Assembly (NCBI GenBank): GCA_020636435.1
Contig: JACJXX010000002.1
Location: 682,001 to 746,000, forward strand
Reading direction: 5' to 3'
DNA from: Lewinellaceae bacterium
Lineage (GTDB): Bacteria; Bacteroidota; Bacteroidia; Chitinophagales; Saprospiraceae
DNA: 64,000 bases
A model generated the notes under the pieces. The model worked only from the letters and a program-made list of their open reading frames with translations. It ran no database searches and was not told the DNA's origin. The position numbers and the translations under genes are program-made. Positions 35,576 through 42,885 of this stretch are shown here, piece after piece (within the stretch, counting starts at the first letter, position 1; every line of letters begins with the position of its first letter).

Positions 35576-35652
35576 CGCTCGTTGCCATCGCTCCGTTCGC
35601 TATTTCGCTCGCTCCGGCTCGCTCATTACTCACTCCACTCCGGCAACTCGCT
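35576..35652 (+). repeat. 77-bp repeat, copy 2, downstream of the 1028-aa STAND-FGE gene
   Basis: Same sequence as 33237-33313 with three differences. It lies about 66 bp past the stop codon of the gene at 35719, in the same orientation relative to its gene as copy 1. The rest of the 35462-35718 spacer has a CTCCCC-TTCTT-GGGGAG hairpin. Confidence 0.85.
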
Positions 35653-35718
35653 TTGGCCTCCTCCCTCCCCTTCTTGGGGAGGATCGGGGTGGGTATGCTC
35701 ACGGGAAAGGCCGGATGG

Positions 35719-38700
35719 CTATCCTCCTGACTGGGAGGGCAACACCAACCGGAAACCAGGATAGATGATTCGGAACTTAGGATCGTAGTCGAAGCGGGAC
35801 GTACAGCGGCAGTACCGCGGTTCGAAGTTCCACGAGCCGCCGCGCAAAACATGGGCCGACTCACCCATAAAGTTTTTCGGCTCATCCCAACATCTTTCCC
35901 ACACATTGCCGCTCATATCAAAAATATCCAGGCTATTCCCGGCTTTAGTGGCCACCGGATTGGTTCTATTATGCGGAAAATTTTGAGCACTGTTGCTCGA
36001 ATACCAGCCAACGGAGTCCAAGGTATCACTTCCACTATACTCAAAAGTATCCTGGCGAATCCCTCCCCGCGCCGCATATTCCCACTCCGCTTCAGTCGGG
36101 AGCCGAAAACCATCCGCTTCCAGGTTCAACACTTCATTCCAAACAATACTGGTATCTGCGTGCAAATCATTGGGATCATTCGGAATTGAATCCAGCCGAT
36201 AGGCTGGAGCCCTGCCCAGGCGTTCACTGGCCCAATTGGCATAGGCGATGGCGTCATACCAGCTCACATAAATCGCCGGGGTATTTCCCATCCAATCCCA
36301 CTCTTGCCGTTTATCATGCAAACGGCCAGTTGCCTTTGCAAAAACTTCATATTGCCAAACCGTAGTTTCAGTACGGGCTATATGGAAATCCGACACCGTT
36401 ACAAACGAATATTGGCTGGTATCGCAATCATTAGTCAGGCATCCCATCTGGAAGCTACCTCCCTTGACCGAAACCATTTCCGGAAAATAACGCCTCATCA
36501 GGACGGAATCATAGCGGTAAGCGTCGAATAACCTCAGCGTTTCGCGCAGCAGAGCCTGCGCCTGGCTGGAATCGGCTTTTGCCTCCCGGATCAACTGCTC
36601 GGCCCCGTCATTGCTCAACAGCATCGACACCGAATCGGTGATCCCAACGGCACGAGGCATTTCGCCAACCTCATTATAGTAGAAAGCCACCTCCATCAGG
36701 CTGCGCCCCACTTCTTTGCGCCTCCACCCTATCTGCCCGGCCTCCCACAGCTTTTCTTTGGCCGCATCATATTCCAGGGCAAGGATATGGGCTTCCGCAT
36801 CCTCCAGTAAACGGCTGATCTCTTCATTTTGGTGGTTGAACCACCAGCCGGCCAGGGTTAATAAAGCCAGGCCAATAACCAGCCCCATATTCCATTGAAA
36901 CTTCCGGCCACTGGCCCGGATCAGTTCTCTTTTGGCCGCCTCATGCTTTCCCCAAACCAACAGCTTCTCATTGCCGAGGATATTCCGATACTCCCCCCAG
37001 GAGAGGAGGAAGCGCCGTTTTTTATCGTTGGCAATCCACTCATTGGCGCGGCGCTCCAGGAGGATATTGGCCTGGCCAGCTTCAGAGAGGGTTTTCCCCG
37101 CCAGGTTTCTCAGGGAAGGGATCAGGCGCTCGTGCGCCAGCTCGTAATGTGGCGCCTTCCCTTTGGCTTCTGTTTTGGTGATCAGCCGCAGGCCCTCCAG
37201 CCAGTCCAGGACAGACTGCAATTCCGCCTGGCCCATCGGCTGGGCAACTCTTGGCAACAGTTCGGCCGGCGACAGTTCCCCGGCTCTCACGTTGTTGTTC
37301 AGGTCCACAAAGGCCAGCAGCACTTTTAAGGCCGCCTGGTCCTGGTTGTAGCGGTTGGGAGCGTCGAGTTGCTCCTGCAGGAAGCGCTGCATCAGGCCTT
37401 CGATGCCGCCCATCTTCTGAAACGCCTGCCGGGTGAAAGCCTTGTCCTCCAACTGCTGTCCCTTGATGATGAAAGCCAGGATCTGGATGTCCACCGCCGA
37501 GATCAGGCCGTCGTCTCCGGAAGCCAGCTCCTCCTTGCACATATCGAAAACGAAGCCCGTATCAAAGGCCAGGCCTTCCGCTTTGGCCATCACCTTGAAG
37601 ATCTCGGTGGCCTGGGCCGGGGTGAACTTTTGCAGGTTGAAATAATTGCGGCGGGTAGTCAGGGAATAGCCCAGGACATCCTGCACCTCGAAAAGGTATC
37701 CCTGGAAGTCCTTACGGAGGGAAACCAACACCTTCACCTGGGGCAGGCTCTGGTAACATTCATGCAACTGCCCGATAAAGGGCCGCCGGCCTTCCTCCGT
37801 CTTCTGCTGGGTGAAAAACTGTTCGAACTGGTCGAGCACCAGGACCAGCTCTTTGGCCCGGCTTTTCTCCCGGTAGAATTCCAGCATTTCGCGAAGAGAA
37901 GCGCTCTCCGGGGGCTCCTCGCTCACCTGGAGTTGATCCCCCAGGGCTTGCCGGATAGAAGCCAGGGGCGGCTCGTTGCGCAGCTTGGCCACCACACAGG
38001 CGATGCCTTCGGCTTCCAGGGCGGCGTGCAGGCCCGCCCGCAAAAAGGACGTCTTGCCACAGCCTGACTCCCCGGCCAGCACGCCAAAGCGGTACTCCTT
38101 TTCCGAAAGCCCCTGCAGGCAGGTTCCGATGTCTTCCCGGCGCTGTAGTTCTTTGAATATTTCGGCATCCCCAAAATCGAACGCCCGCAGGCCTTTGACC
38201 GGCGAGTTTTTGGAATACTCGATGCTGGGAGGCGGAGCATAACTTTTCAGGATCTCCTGCACGGCAGATACAACGGCAGCGGCCAATAAAACGCCCGCCG
38301 CCACCCAGAAGTAGGGGTTGGAATAGAGGGAAACCAGCCATTGGTGCGCACCCCCCCATTCGAGCAGGCTAAAGGCCTGTGCCAAAACAAAGGGCGCCGC
38401 CAGGAGCAGCGCCACCCCATTGAGGAACCTGAACCGGAATGGCCGCCTTTTCAACTGGGCCAATACAAAGCCTATTTTTTCCAGCAGCTTCCCGGCTGGC
38501 GGCTGGCGGGGCTCGCCGGCGGGCATTGGCGCCCTGTCGTGGTCCACAGGCGCCGGCTGGCCCAGCTCTTTAATCACTTGAATAAGCGCCTTGGTAATCT
38601 GGTTGCGCTGGACCCTCAACACCTCTTCGCTCAAGGTGCCGCCCGCTTCGGCCTTGAGGTTTTTAGCCAGGCCGGAAGAAAGGGAAACCACTTCGAGGTA

Positions 38701-38805
38701 CTGCTCTTCCGGGATCTCCTCCCGCAGGGCCAATATCTCATCAATAGCCTCCTGGGTTTTTCCGGACGCGACTAATTCCAGTAGTTTGTCTTTATTTATT
38801 GGCAT
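35719..38805 (-). CDS. EAD-nSTAND NTPase with transmembrane segments and C-terminal FGE/C-type-lectin domain
   Basis: 1028 residues. The helical N-terminal domain (1-80; L-L-E-L-V-A-S-G-K-T-Q-E-A-I-D) resembles the effector-associated domains that recruit effectors by homotypic contacts. Two membrane helices (about 128-146, 164-182) follow, then a novel STAND NTPase opening S-P-V-K-G-L-R-A-F, with Walker A G-E-S-G-C-G-K-T (245-252) and L-V-L-V-L-D-Q-F-E-Q-F-F. A third membrane helix (about 655) precedes the FGE-like domain (about 790-1020; G-N-V-W-E-R-C, L-R-G-G-S-W, G-F-R-L-V). Such EAD/STAND proteins belong to bacterial conflict systems. Its effector, expected to carry a matching EAD, is not visible. 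GC-rich, unlike the NACHT gene at 28605. Confidence 0.85.
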   Translation of the reverse strand: MPINKDKLLELVASGKTQEAIDEILALREEIPEEQYLEVVSLSSGLAKNLKAEAGGTLSEEVLRVQRNQITKALIQVIKELGQPAPVDHDRAPMPAGEPRQPPAGKLLEKIGFVLAQLKRRPFRFRFLNGVALLLAAPFVLAQAFSLLEWGGAHQWLVSLYSNPYFWVAAGVLLAAAVVSAVQEILKSYAPPPSIEYSKNSPVKGLRAFDFGDAEIFKELQRREDIGTCLQGLSEKEYRFGVLAGESGCGKTSFLRAGLHAALEAEGIACVVAKLRNEPPLASIRQALGDQLQVSEEPPESASLREMLEFYREKSRAKELVLVLDQFEQFFTQQKTEEGRRPFIGQLHECYQSLPQVKVLVSLRKDFQGYLFEVQDVLGYSLTTRRNYFNLQKFTPAQATEIFKVMAKAEGLAFDTGFVFDMCKEELASGDDGLISAVDIQILAFIIKGQQLEDKAFTRQAFQKMGGIEGLMQRFLQEQLDAPNRYNQDQAALKVLLAFVDLNNNVRAGELSPAELLPRVAQPMGQAELQSVLDWLEGLRLITKTEAKGKAPHYELAHERLIPSLRNLAGKTLSEAGQANILLERRANEWIANDKKRRFLLSWGEYRNILGNEKLLVWGKHEAAKRELIRASGRKFQWNMGLVIGLALLTLAGWWFNHQNEEISRLLEDAEAHILALEYDAAKEKLWEAGQIGWRRKEVGRSLMEVAFYYNEVGEMPRAVGITDSVSMLLSNDGAEQLIREAKADSSQAQALLRETLRLFDAYRYDSVLMRRYFPEMVSVKGGSFQMGCLTNDCDTSQYSFVTVSDFHIARTETTVWQYEVFAKATGRLHDKRQEWDWMGNTPAIYVSWYDAIAYANWASERLGRAPAYRLDSIPNDPNDLHADTSIVWNEVLNLEADGFRLPTEAEWEYAARGGIRQDTFEYSGSDTLDSVGWYSSNSAQNFPHNRTNPVATKAGNSLDIFDMSGNVWERCWDEPKNFMGESAHVLRGGSWNFEPRYCRCTSRFDYDPKFRIIYPGFRLVLPSQSGG
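35743..35853 (-). other. Candidate variable repeat (VR) of the 1028-aa gene
   Basis: The last about 37 codons before the tail P-S-Q-S-G-G encode L-R-G-G-S-W through G-F-R-L-V. NNC/NNT codons (TTC, TAC, TTC, GAC, TAC, GAT, ATC, ATC, TAT) occupy the positions that are AAC in the template-like segment. Borders CGCGCAAAACATG and CACCAACCGGAAACC (plus strand) correspond to those of the 701-aa gene. Confidence 0.4.
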
Positions 38806-38876
38806 TTGGCAGCAAGGGTTTTAGGGAGGATAAGATAGGGAGAAATGGGGAAAAGAGGTAAAGTAGCTGGGGAGGA

Positions 38877-39079
38877 TATGGCAATCGCATGAAATGGGAT
38901 CGACCTTGAAAAGGTCGTATGTTTATAGGAAACGATGTTTTAAGCCCTCCCGACCTCGCAGAGGTCGTACATCTACCCGTTTGTACGACCTCTGCGAGGT
39001 CGAAAATTTAATTATACGGGATAATTCTATAGACGTTTGACCCGCTTCGGGGTCAAAACATATTTCATGCAATTGCCTT
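38877..39079. mobile_element. Inverted-repeat element family J (8-bp duplication)
   Basis: Arms GGCAATCGCATGAAAT (38880) and ATTTCATGCAATTGCC (39062). Flanked by the direct repeat GGGGAGGA at 38869-38876 and 39080-39087. Inside is a perfect 20-bp stem, CGACCTCGCAGAGGTCGTAC (38951) with its complement (38983). No ORF. Confidence 0.8.
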
Positions 39080-39189
39080 GGGGAGGAAAAGCCATTAGGC
39101 CTAAAATGTCGTTTTGCGGCCAGTCCTGTAAGGACGAAAGGCCGTTGCTCCCGTTTGCCAACGGGCTAAGGCCCTGGAAATGGGGTTTA

Positions 39190-39347
39190 GGGCTTGCAAA
39201 ACAATAAATGATCCATTTAGACTCGTTCTTTTGCGCGCTAACGGCGTTAAAAAGCCTCGCCGTAGCCCCACTATGTCTACGTTTTTTGCCTTGTTAGCGC
39301 ACAAAATAACTTCGTCTATTCTGTATCACTTATTATTTTGCAAGCCC
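39190..39347. mobile_element. MITE-like element family A, copy 2 (TTA duplication), nested in D
   Basis: 158 bp, ends GGGCTTGCAAAA and TTTTGCAAGCCC, flanked by TTA (39187-39189, 39348-39350). The uninterrupted target GGGGTTTAGCGTTGTTGG survives in the D copy at 48732, which proves the insertion boundaries and the 3-bp duplication. Confidence 0.92.
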
Positions 39348-39417
39348 TTAGCGTTGTTGGAGTCCTGCCCCAAAGGGGCCACCATGTGGTAAGGACGACA
39401 GGTTTCATTCCCATTTA

Positions 39418-39568
39418 GTGACTATTCAGCATCATGATTGATTGACGCCTGGCGCAAAATTTTGTAGGCTTTTTCTGTCGGAACCCCTTCTCATTCCCCT
39501 CGGGAGGGGAAGGGTGGCTTACAAAATTTTGCGCCAGGTGTATTTCATACCTCATGCTGAATAGTTAC
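39418..39568. mobile_element. MITE-like element family C, copy 1 (8-bp duplication), nested in D
   Basis: 151 bp, ends GTGACTATTCAGCAT and ATGCTGAATAGTTAC. Flanked by CCCATTTA at 39410-39417 and 39569-39576. The interior has GGCGCAAAATTTTG and its complement near each end and a CCCCTCGGGAGGGG stem. Copy 2 (58362) is also 151 bp, in the reverse orientation. Confidence 0.92.
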
Positions 39569-39588
39569 CCCATTTATTGAGAAGTTAC

Positions 39589-39906
39589 CCATATTTCTGA
39601 GTCCCGTCCGGACCGCAATAATTTATAAAATCTTGTAAATCAATTGTTTACATGGATTTTTTATTTTAAATTTTTTTGTGTAACTCCCTGGTTATCAGCA
39701 CCAAGCATATTTTTGGGTAGAAACTTTTTTTACGGATATTTCCCGGGGTTCTTCTGCCCTCAACTACCAGGATACTGACGCTATACATTCCCTATCAGCA
39801 AACCTACCATTCCTTTCCTCATGAATTTGCCTTTAATCTGCTTTTCCCCGAAACTTGGCAGATATCCAAAATGTTCTTAACTTGAATCAAACTAGCCGAA
39901 CGCATC
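39589..39906. other. Spacer with a decayed copy of the 40862 terminator region
   Basis: 39599-39720 (AGTCCCGTCCGGACCGC, then CTTGTAAATCAATTGTTTACA and GCATATTTTTGGGTAG) is a diverged direct copy of blocks found at about 40490 and 40862-40955. The ParDE-like pair therefore lies between two related segments. No gene seen. Confidence 0.5.
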
Positions 39907-40164
39907 ATGAATACAGGAGCGGAAAAATTGTACATCATCGAGCAGATCATCAAAGTAAAGGACGAGGAATTGATCCATGCCATCAAAAACCTGTTGGATT
40001 TCGGGATGAAATATCAGCCGGAGGCGGCTTCTGAAGATTTTTGGGAAGAGTTGAGCGTACAACAGAAAGAAAGGATAGAGTCCGCCATTCAGGCATTGGA
40101 TGCCGGACAAGGTGCCCCCCATGAGCAGGTGATGTCAACTTTTAGAAAGAGGTTGCAGCAATGA
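39907..40164 (+). CDS. Putative antitoxin of a ParDE/RelBE-type pair
   Basis: 85 residues, acidic and helical (E-K-L-Y-I-I-E-Q-I-I-K-V-K-D-E-E-L). C-terminal segment S-V-Q-Q-K-E-R-I-E-S-A-I-Q-A-L-D-A-G-Q-G matches the addiction-module component widely found before RelE/ParE toxins in Bacteroidota. Its stop overlaps the toxin start by 4 bp (ATGA), giving translational coupling. It is expected to neutralise the toxin and repress the operon. Confidence 0.8.
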   Translation: MNTGAEKLYIIEQIIKVKDEELIHAIKNLLDFGMKYQPEAASEDFWEELSVQQKERIESAIQALDAGQGAPHEQVMSTFRKRLQQ

Positions 40165-40463
40165 GCCTTCCTGTCATTTGGGCACCCTCCGCAAAAGACG
40201 ATTATGCTGCGCTGCTGGAATATGTCGAACAGCATTTTGGGCTGGATGCCGCTCTGGAACTCCTGGACACTACAGAAAAACTGCTCGAAGAGATAGCGGC
40301 TTTCCCTAACATGTTCCCTCCTTCAGACACAAGAAAGGACATCCGAAAAGCGGTAATCAGTAAACAGACTTCTCTTTTTTACCGGATTGCCCAGGATCAG
40401 GTCCCAGTCATTTTTTGTACGATTTGTTGTGCAATTCCCAACCCAAAACACTCAAAACATTGA
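40161..40463 (+). CDS. RelE/ParE-family toxin, C-terminus possibly frameshifted
   Basis: 100 residues. Family features: V-I-W-A-P-S-A-K-D-D-Y at the start, L-L-E-E-I-A-A-F-P-N-M-F-P near 45-58 and I-R-K-A-V-I-S-K-Q-T-S-L-F-Y-R-I. ParE toxins normally end in a strand and D-N-R-Q-N-P-K-type tail. Here the last 19 residues read C-T-I-C-C-A-I-P. One base added in the T-run at about 40409-40414 would instead give L-Y-D-L-L-C-N-S-Q-P-K-T-L, which looks more like the family. The toxin may thus be inactive, or use a natural variant end. Its target, gyrase or ribosome-bound mRNA, cannot be told. Confidence 0.75.
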   Translation: MSLPVIWAPSAKDDYAALLEYVEQHFGLDAALELLDTTEKLLEEIAAFPNMFPPSDTRKDIRKAVISKQTSLFYRIAQDQVPVIFCTICCAIPNPKHSKH

Positions 40464-40515
40464 TTATCAATTTGATAAGGCCCCGGCTCCTCAGTCCCGT
40501 CCGGACCGCTAAATT

Positions 40516-40850
40516 GGCTACCGGTCTAAGGCTGGACAAGTTCGAAGGTCAATTGTTCGGAGCTCAAGGATCGACAGGCCTCGGCAACCCATTGACTATC
40601 AAAACTGTCCAGCGCTAGACTGGTAGGGGCGCGATGCTATTTTGTACCCCCCCGGAGTTTTCGATATAAAAACGCCTGAAAATCTCCCCTTGATATACGG
40701 TTACATGGTTACCTGGCTCCATTGATTGGCCGAAGGCTCCCTAATAGTGAGGCAAGGGAGCCATGAAACCGTGTAGCCATGAATTTTTGGGGCATTTACC
40801 CTAACGTTACGCAAAAGGGCACAATTTAGCATCGCGCCCGACTGGTAGCC
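40516..40850. mobile_element. Inverted-repeat element family K, copy 1, split by element L
   Basis: Left end GGCTACCGGTCTAAGGCTGG pairs with TGTCCAGCGCTAGACTGGTAG, whose last two bases (CC) lie beyond the inserted element L at 40849-40850. The family is confirmed by copy 2 at 42655. Confidence 0.75.
40627..40839. mobile_element. Inverted-repeat element family L (9-bp duplication), nested in K
   Basis: 213 bp, ends GGGCGCGATGCTATTTTGT and ACAATTTAGCATCGCGCCC. Flanked by GACTGGTAG at 40618-40626 and 40840-40848. A GGTTACATGGTTACCTGGCT / GGCTACACGGTTTCATGG-type inner stem is visible. No ORF. Confidence 0.9.
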
Positions 40851-40861
40851 CTAAATTAATT

Positions 40862-40893
40862 AAACCCTTGTAAGCCAATGACTTACAAGGGTT
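40862..40893. terminator. Rho-independent terminator
   Basis: AAACCCTTGTAAG-CCAATGA-CTTACAAGGGTTT, a perfect 13-bp stem followed by a T-rich tract. It follows the toxin region in the plus direction. Confidence 0.85.
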
Positions 40894-40966
40894 TTTATTT
40901 TAATGTGTTTTATACAACTACCTGATAATCAACACTAAATATATTTTTAGGTAGTTTATTTTTTTT

Positions 40967-41118
40967 GAGTGTGTAACAAATTGAGGGAACTTATATATAA
41001 ACTCCTGAAAACTTCGAGTTTTGATACTCTGAAACCCCTGAAAACAGTGAGTTCACGAAGATTTCAAATATGGTTTTGGCACTTTCGTATATGTTTTCCC
41101 TCATTTTGTTACACACTC
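40967..41118. mobile_element. Inverted-repeat element family M (10-bp duplication)
   Basis: 152 bp, ends GAGTGTGTAACAAATTGAGG and CCTCATTTTGTTACACACTC. Flanked by TATTTTTTTT at 40957-40966 and 41119-41128; the T-run makes the exact length uncertain. Contains short CTGAAAACT-type repeats. No ORF. Confidence 0.75.
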
Positions 41119-41162
41119 TATTTTTTTTACGGTGTTTTTACAGGGTTTACAGCCGTTGCATA

Positions 41163-41912
41163 CTAAAAAACCGGATAATTGTTCCTTTCCTTCCAATCTC
41201 CCAATAAATCTTCTGACTCTCCATTAGTAATATGCCCCGTTGATGTCATCACTTTTAAGCAAGCCATGACCGCATATATGTGTTTGGACTTTTTCACTTG
41301 ACTCTGCAGTAACTTTAGAACCTCTTCAGATAGTGGCAACTTTCTGTTAACATAATATTCTTCCAAAGTGTATGCCGTATCAATTACCAGGTCTTCAGAT
41401 TTACTTTTCAAAGCATCCAGGCATAGCTCTATTCCCTCATTGGTATCGTAATAATCCCAGATTTTCCCAAGAATTTTGATGGCATGTGCTTTTCTCCGAT
41501 TACTATAGGAGTCTCTTGGCAATTGGATATGATAAAGTTCCTGAGCAAAGGGTACTAATTTCAGGGCAGTCTGATGCATAATTTTCTTGCGGGCATCCGA
41601 TTCTTCTGCGATCAATGCTTCATCTAAAGGCATAAATTTACTCGGAAGGTCATCTTGCCATAGTCCATCAAACAAAAGGTGGTGAAGAAACCCCAGGAAA
41701 GCATCCAACAGAAATTGCTGGTATGGCCTTCGTTCTTTGGCTAAACTCAATGAAAGGTCAAGAAAGGCATCCAATTTCCTCAGGCTATAGGGAGTCCTGA
41801 GTTGGCGAGTGACTTTGCCTGTGAGATTCAAAAGGCGTTGGTCTCCTGTCTTGCTTTTTTCTTGTGCCAGGTAGATACGTAATACTTCTTCACATAGGGG
41901 GTTGAATTCCAT
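41163..41912 (-). CDS. Helical-repeat protein of unknown function
   Basis: 249 residues with no signal or membrane segment. The whole chain predicts as paired helices (A-I-K-I-L-G-K-I-W-D-Y-Y-D-T, C-L-D-A-L-K-S-K-S-E-D-L-V-I-D-T-A-Y-T-L-E), like HEAT or ARM repeats. A protein-binding role is plausible. It diverges from hipB with an operator-like palindrome between them, so HipB might control both genes. No family assignment. Confidence 0.7.
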   Translation of the reverse strand: MEFNPLCEEVLRIYLAQEKSKTGDQRLLNLTGKVTRQLRTPYSLRKLDAFLDLSLSLAKERRPYQQFLLDAFLGFLHHLLFDGLWQDDLPSKFMPLDEALIAEESDARKKIMHQTALKLVPFAQELYHIQLPRDSYSNRRKAHAIKILGKIWDYYDTNEGIELCLDALKSKSEDLVIDTAYTLEEYYVNRKLPLSEEVLKLLQSQVKKSKHIYAVMACLKVMTSTGHITNGESEDLLGDWKERNNYPVF

Positions 41913-41948
41913 CCTATCTATTTATTGTTAAATGCAAATCTAAATCCA

Positions 41949-41968
41949 ATGTCTGTTATTCCAGACAT
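41949..41968. promoter_or_regulatory. Palindromic operator candidate for HipB
   Basis: ATGTCTG-TTATTC-CAGACAT, perfect 7-bp arms with a 6-bp spacer, about 12-30 bp upstream of the hipB start. HipB-type regulators bind such palindromes as dimers. Confidence 0.55.
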
Positions 41969-41979
41969 AAACTTTTTTT

Positions 41980-42321
41980 TTGTTTGAAATAATGGACATT
42001 ATGGCTTCCAGGAAATCTATCTTACGCCCCAAAGAAAAAAAAATCCTCTCCACACTGGGCGAGAATATCAAACTGGCCCGGCTTCGCCGCAAGCTTTCCA
42101 CCGAGCAGGTATCCGAAAGGGCAAACATCAGCCGAAGCACTTTATGGAGTATCGAGAAAGGAAGCCCAAAGGTAGCTATGGGAAAGTACATTCAGGTTTT
42201 AGCAGTATTGGGCCAGGAGAATGACCTGCTGACTGTAGCATCTGACGATATACTGGGCAGAAAACTCCAGGACGCCAACCTAAAAACACCTAAAAGAGCG
42301 CCCAAAACAGAAACGGAATAA
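41980..42321 (+). CDS. hipB: HipB-like XRE antitoxin
   Basis: 113 residues; internal starts (M-D-I-M at 41992, M-A-S at 42001) are equally possible. The HTH lies at about 25-85 (G-E-N-I-K-L-A-R-L-R-R-K-L-S-T-E-Q-V-S-E-R, recognition helix S-R-S-T-L-W-S-I-E-K-G). The basic tail K-T-P-K-R-A-P-K ends at TAATG, overlapping the hipA start by one base. It should bind the palindrome upstream and, in an intact locus, the HipA kinase. HipA here is truncated, so it is probably an orphan regulator. Confidence 0.85.
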   Translation: MFEIMDIMASRKSILRPKEKKILSTLGENIKLARLRRKLSTEQVSERANISRSTLWSIEKGSPKVAMGKYIQVLAVLGQENDLLTVASDDILGRKLQDANLKTPKRAPKTETE

Positions 42322-42461
42322 TGAAGGAGATCATCGTATATGCTGATTGGCTGGAATTGCCGGCTACTATGAAAATGGGAGTGCTTCGGACAGAACAAGT
42401 TCCAAAAGCCCCAGCAATCCCCGCTTTGGCTTTCCAGAAAGGCCGCTCCGCTGTCAGCTGA
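42321..42461 (+). pseudogene. hipA: hipA remnant, cut after ~25 codons
   Basis: The frame opens M-K-E-I-I-V-Y-A-D-W-L-E-L-P and M-G-V-L-R-T-E-Q-V, the start of HipA kinases. It then enters the family G inverted-repeat element at about 42412 and stops at 42461. The remaining about 400 residues, including the kinase core, are not found downstream, so a deletion accompanied or followed the insertion. Confidence 0.85.
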
Positions 42462-42598
42462 CAACTTTCTGTTGTCTGCTGACTTCCTACCGCAAGGTTT
42501 CCGGAGAAGGGAGCAGACAACTCGCATGCCTACGCATGAAGCTTCGGCAGCCGGTGAAAGTTGTCAGCTCCCATGTTGGCCAAAGCGGGAATTGCTGC
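42412..42598. mobile_element. Inverted-repeat element family G, full copy, inside hipA remnant
   Basis: Ends CAGCAATCCCCGCTTTGGC and GCCAAAGCGGGAATTGCTG. AAAAGCC(C) is present on both sides (about 42404-42411 and 42600-42607), a 7-8 bp duplication. The left 74 bp recur at 7635. No ORF with a known domain. Confidence 0.8.
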
Positions 42599-42654
42599 AA
42601 AAGCCCAACCCACTCACGCAAACCAAAGAAATTCAAGGAGTTCGGCAGGAACAG

Positions 42655-42769
42655 GGCGACCCGTCTAAGGTTGGACACTATTGTTGGCCAGGAAGTTGCG
42701 GAAGGCCCGGTACCATTCCGACTTCCGCATTCCGACTTCCGACTTTTGTCCAACGTTAGAACGGTAGCC
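42655..42769. mobile_element. Inverted-repeat element family K, copy 2 (8-bp duplication)
   Basis: 115 bp, ends GGCGACCCGTCTAAGG and GTTAGAACGGTAGCC. Flanked by AGGAACAG at 42647-42654 and 42770-42777. Terminal repeats match copy 1 at 40516 (G-T-C-T-A-A-G-G-x-T-G-G-A-C-A). Confidence 0.85.
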
Positions 42770-42885
42770 AGGAACAGTATCCCCTGCTCAAAGAGCGTAG
42801 CATCGCCGCTTTCGGCTTTGCCGAAGGCAGCGAACATCGAACGGGGCGCTAAAAACATACTTTACATTGCCCTGGCCCAGATGCA

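Larger units (their letters stand above)
39106..39588. mobile_element. Family D element, copy 2, carrying two nested insertions
   Basis: Sequence collinear with the family D copy at 48732 (GTCGTTTTGCGGCCAGTCCTG onwards, ending TTATTGAGAAGTTAC), but split by element A at 39190-39347 and element C at 39418-39568. Its left terminus is missing (GCCATTAGGCC replaces the usual end), so it is decayed. The segment after the A insertion also has a short CCCCAAAGGGGCCACC insertion relative to copy 4. Confidence 0.8.
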
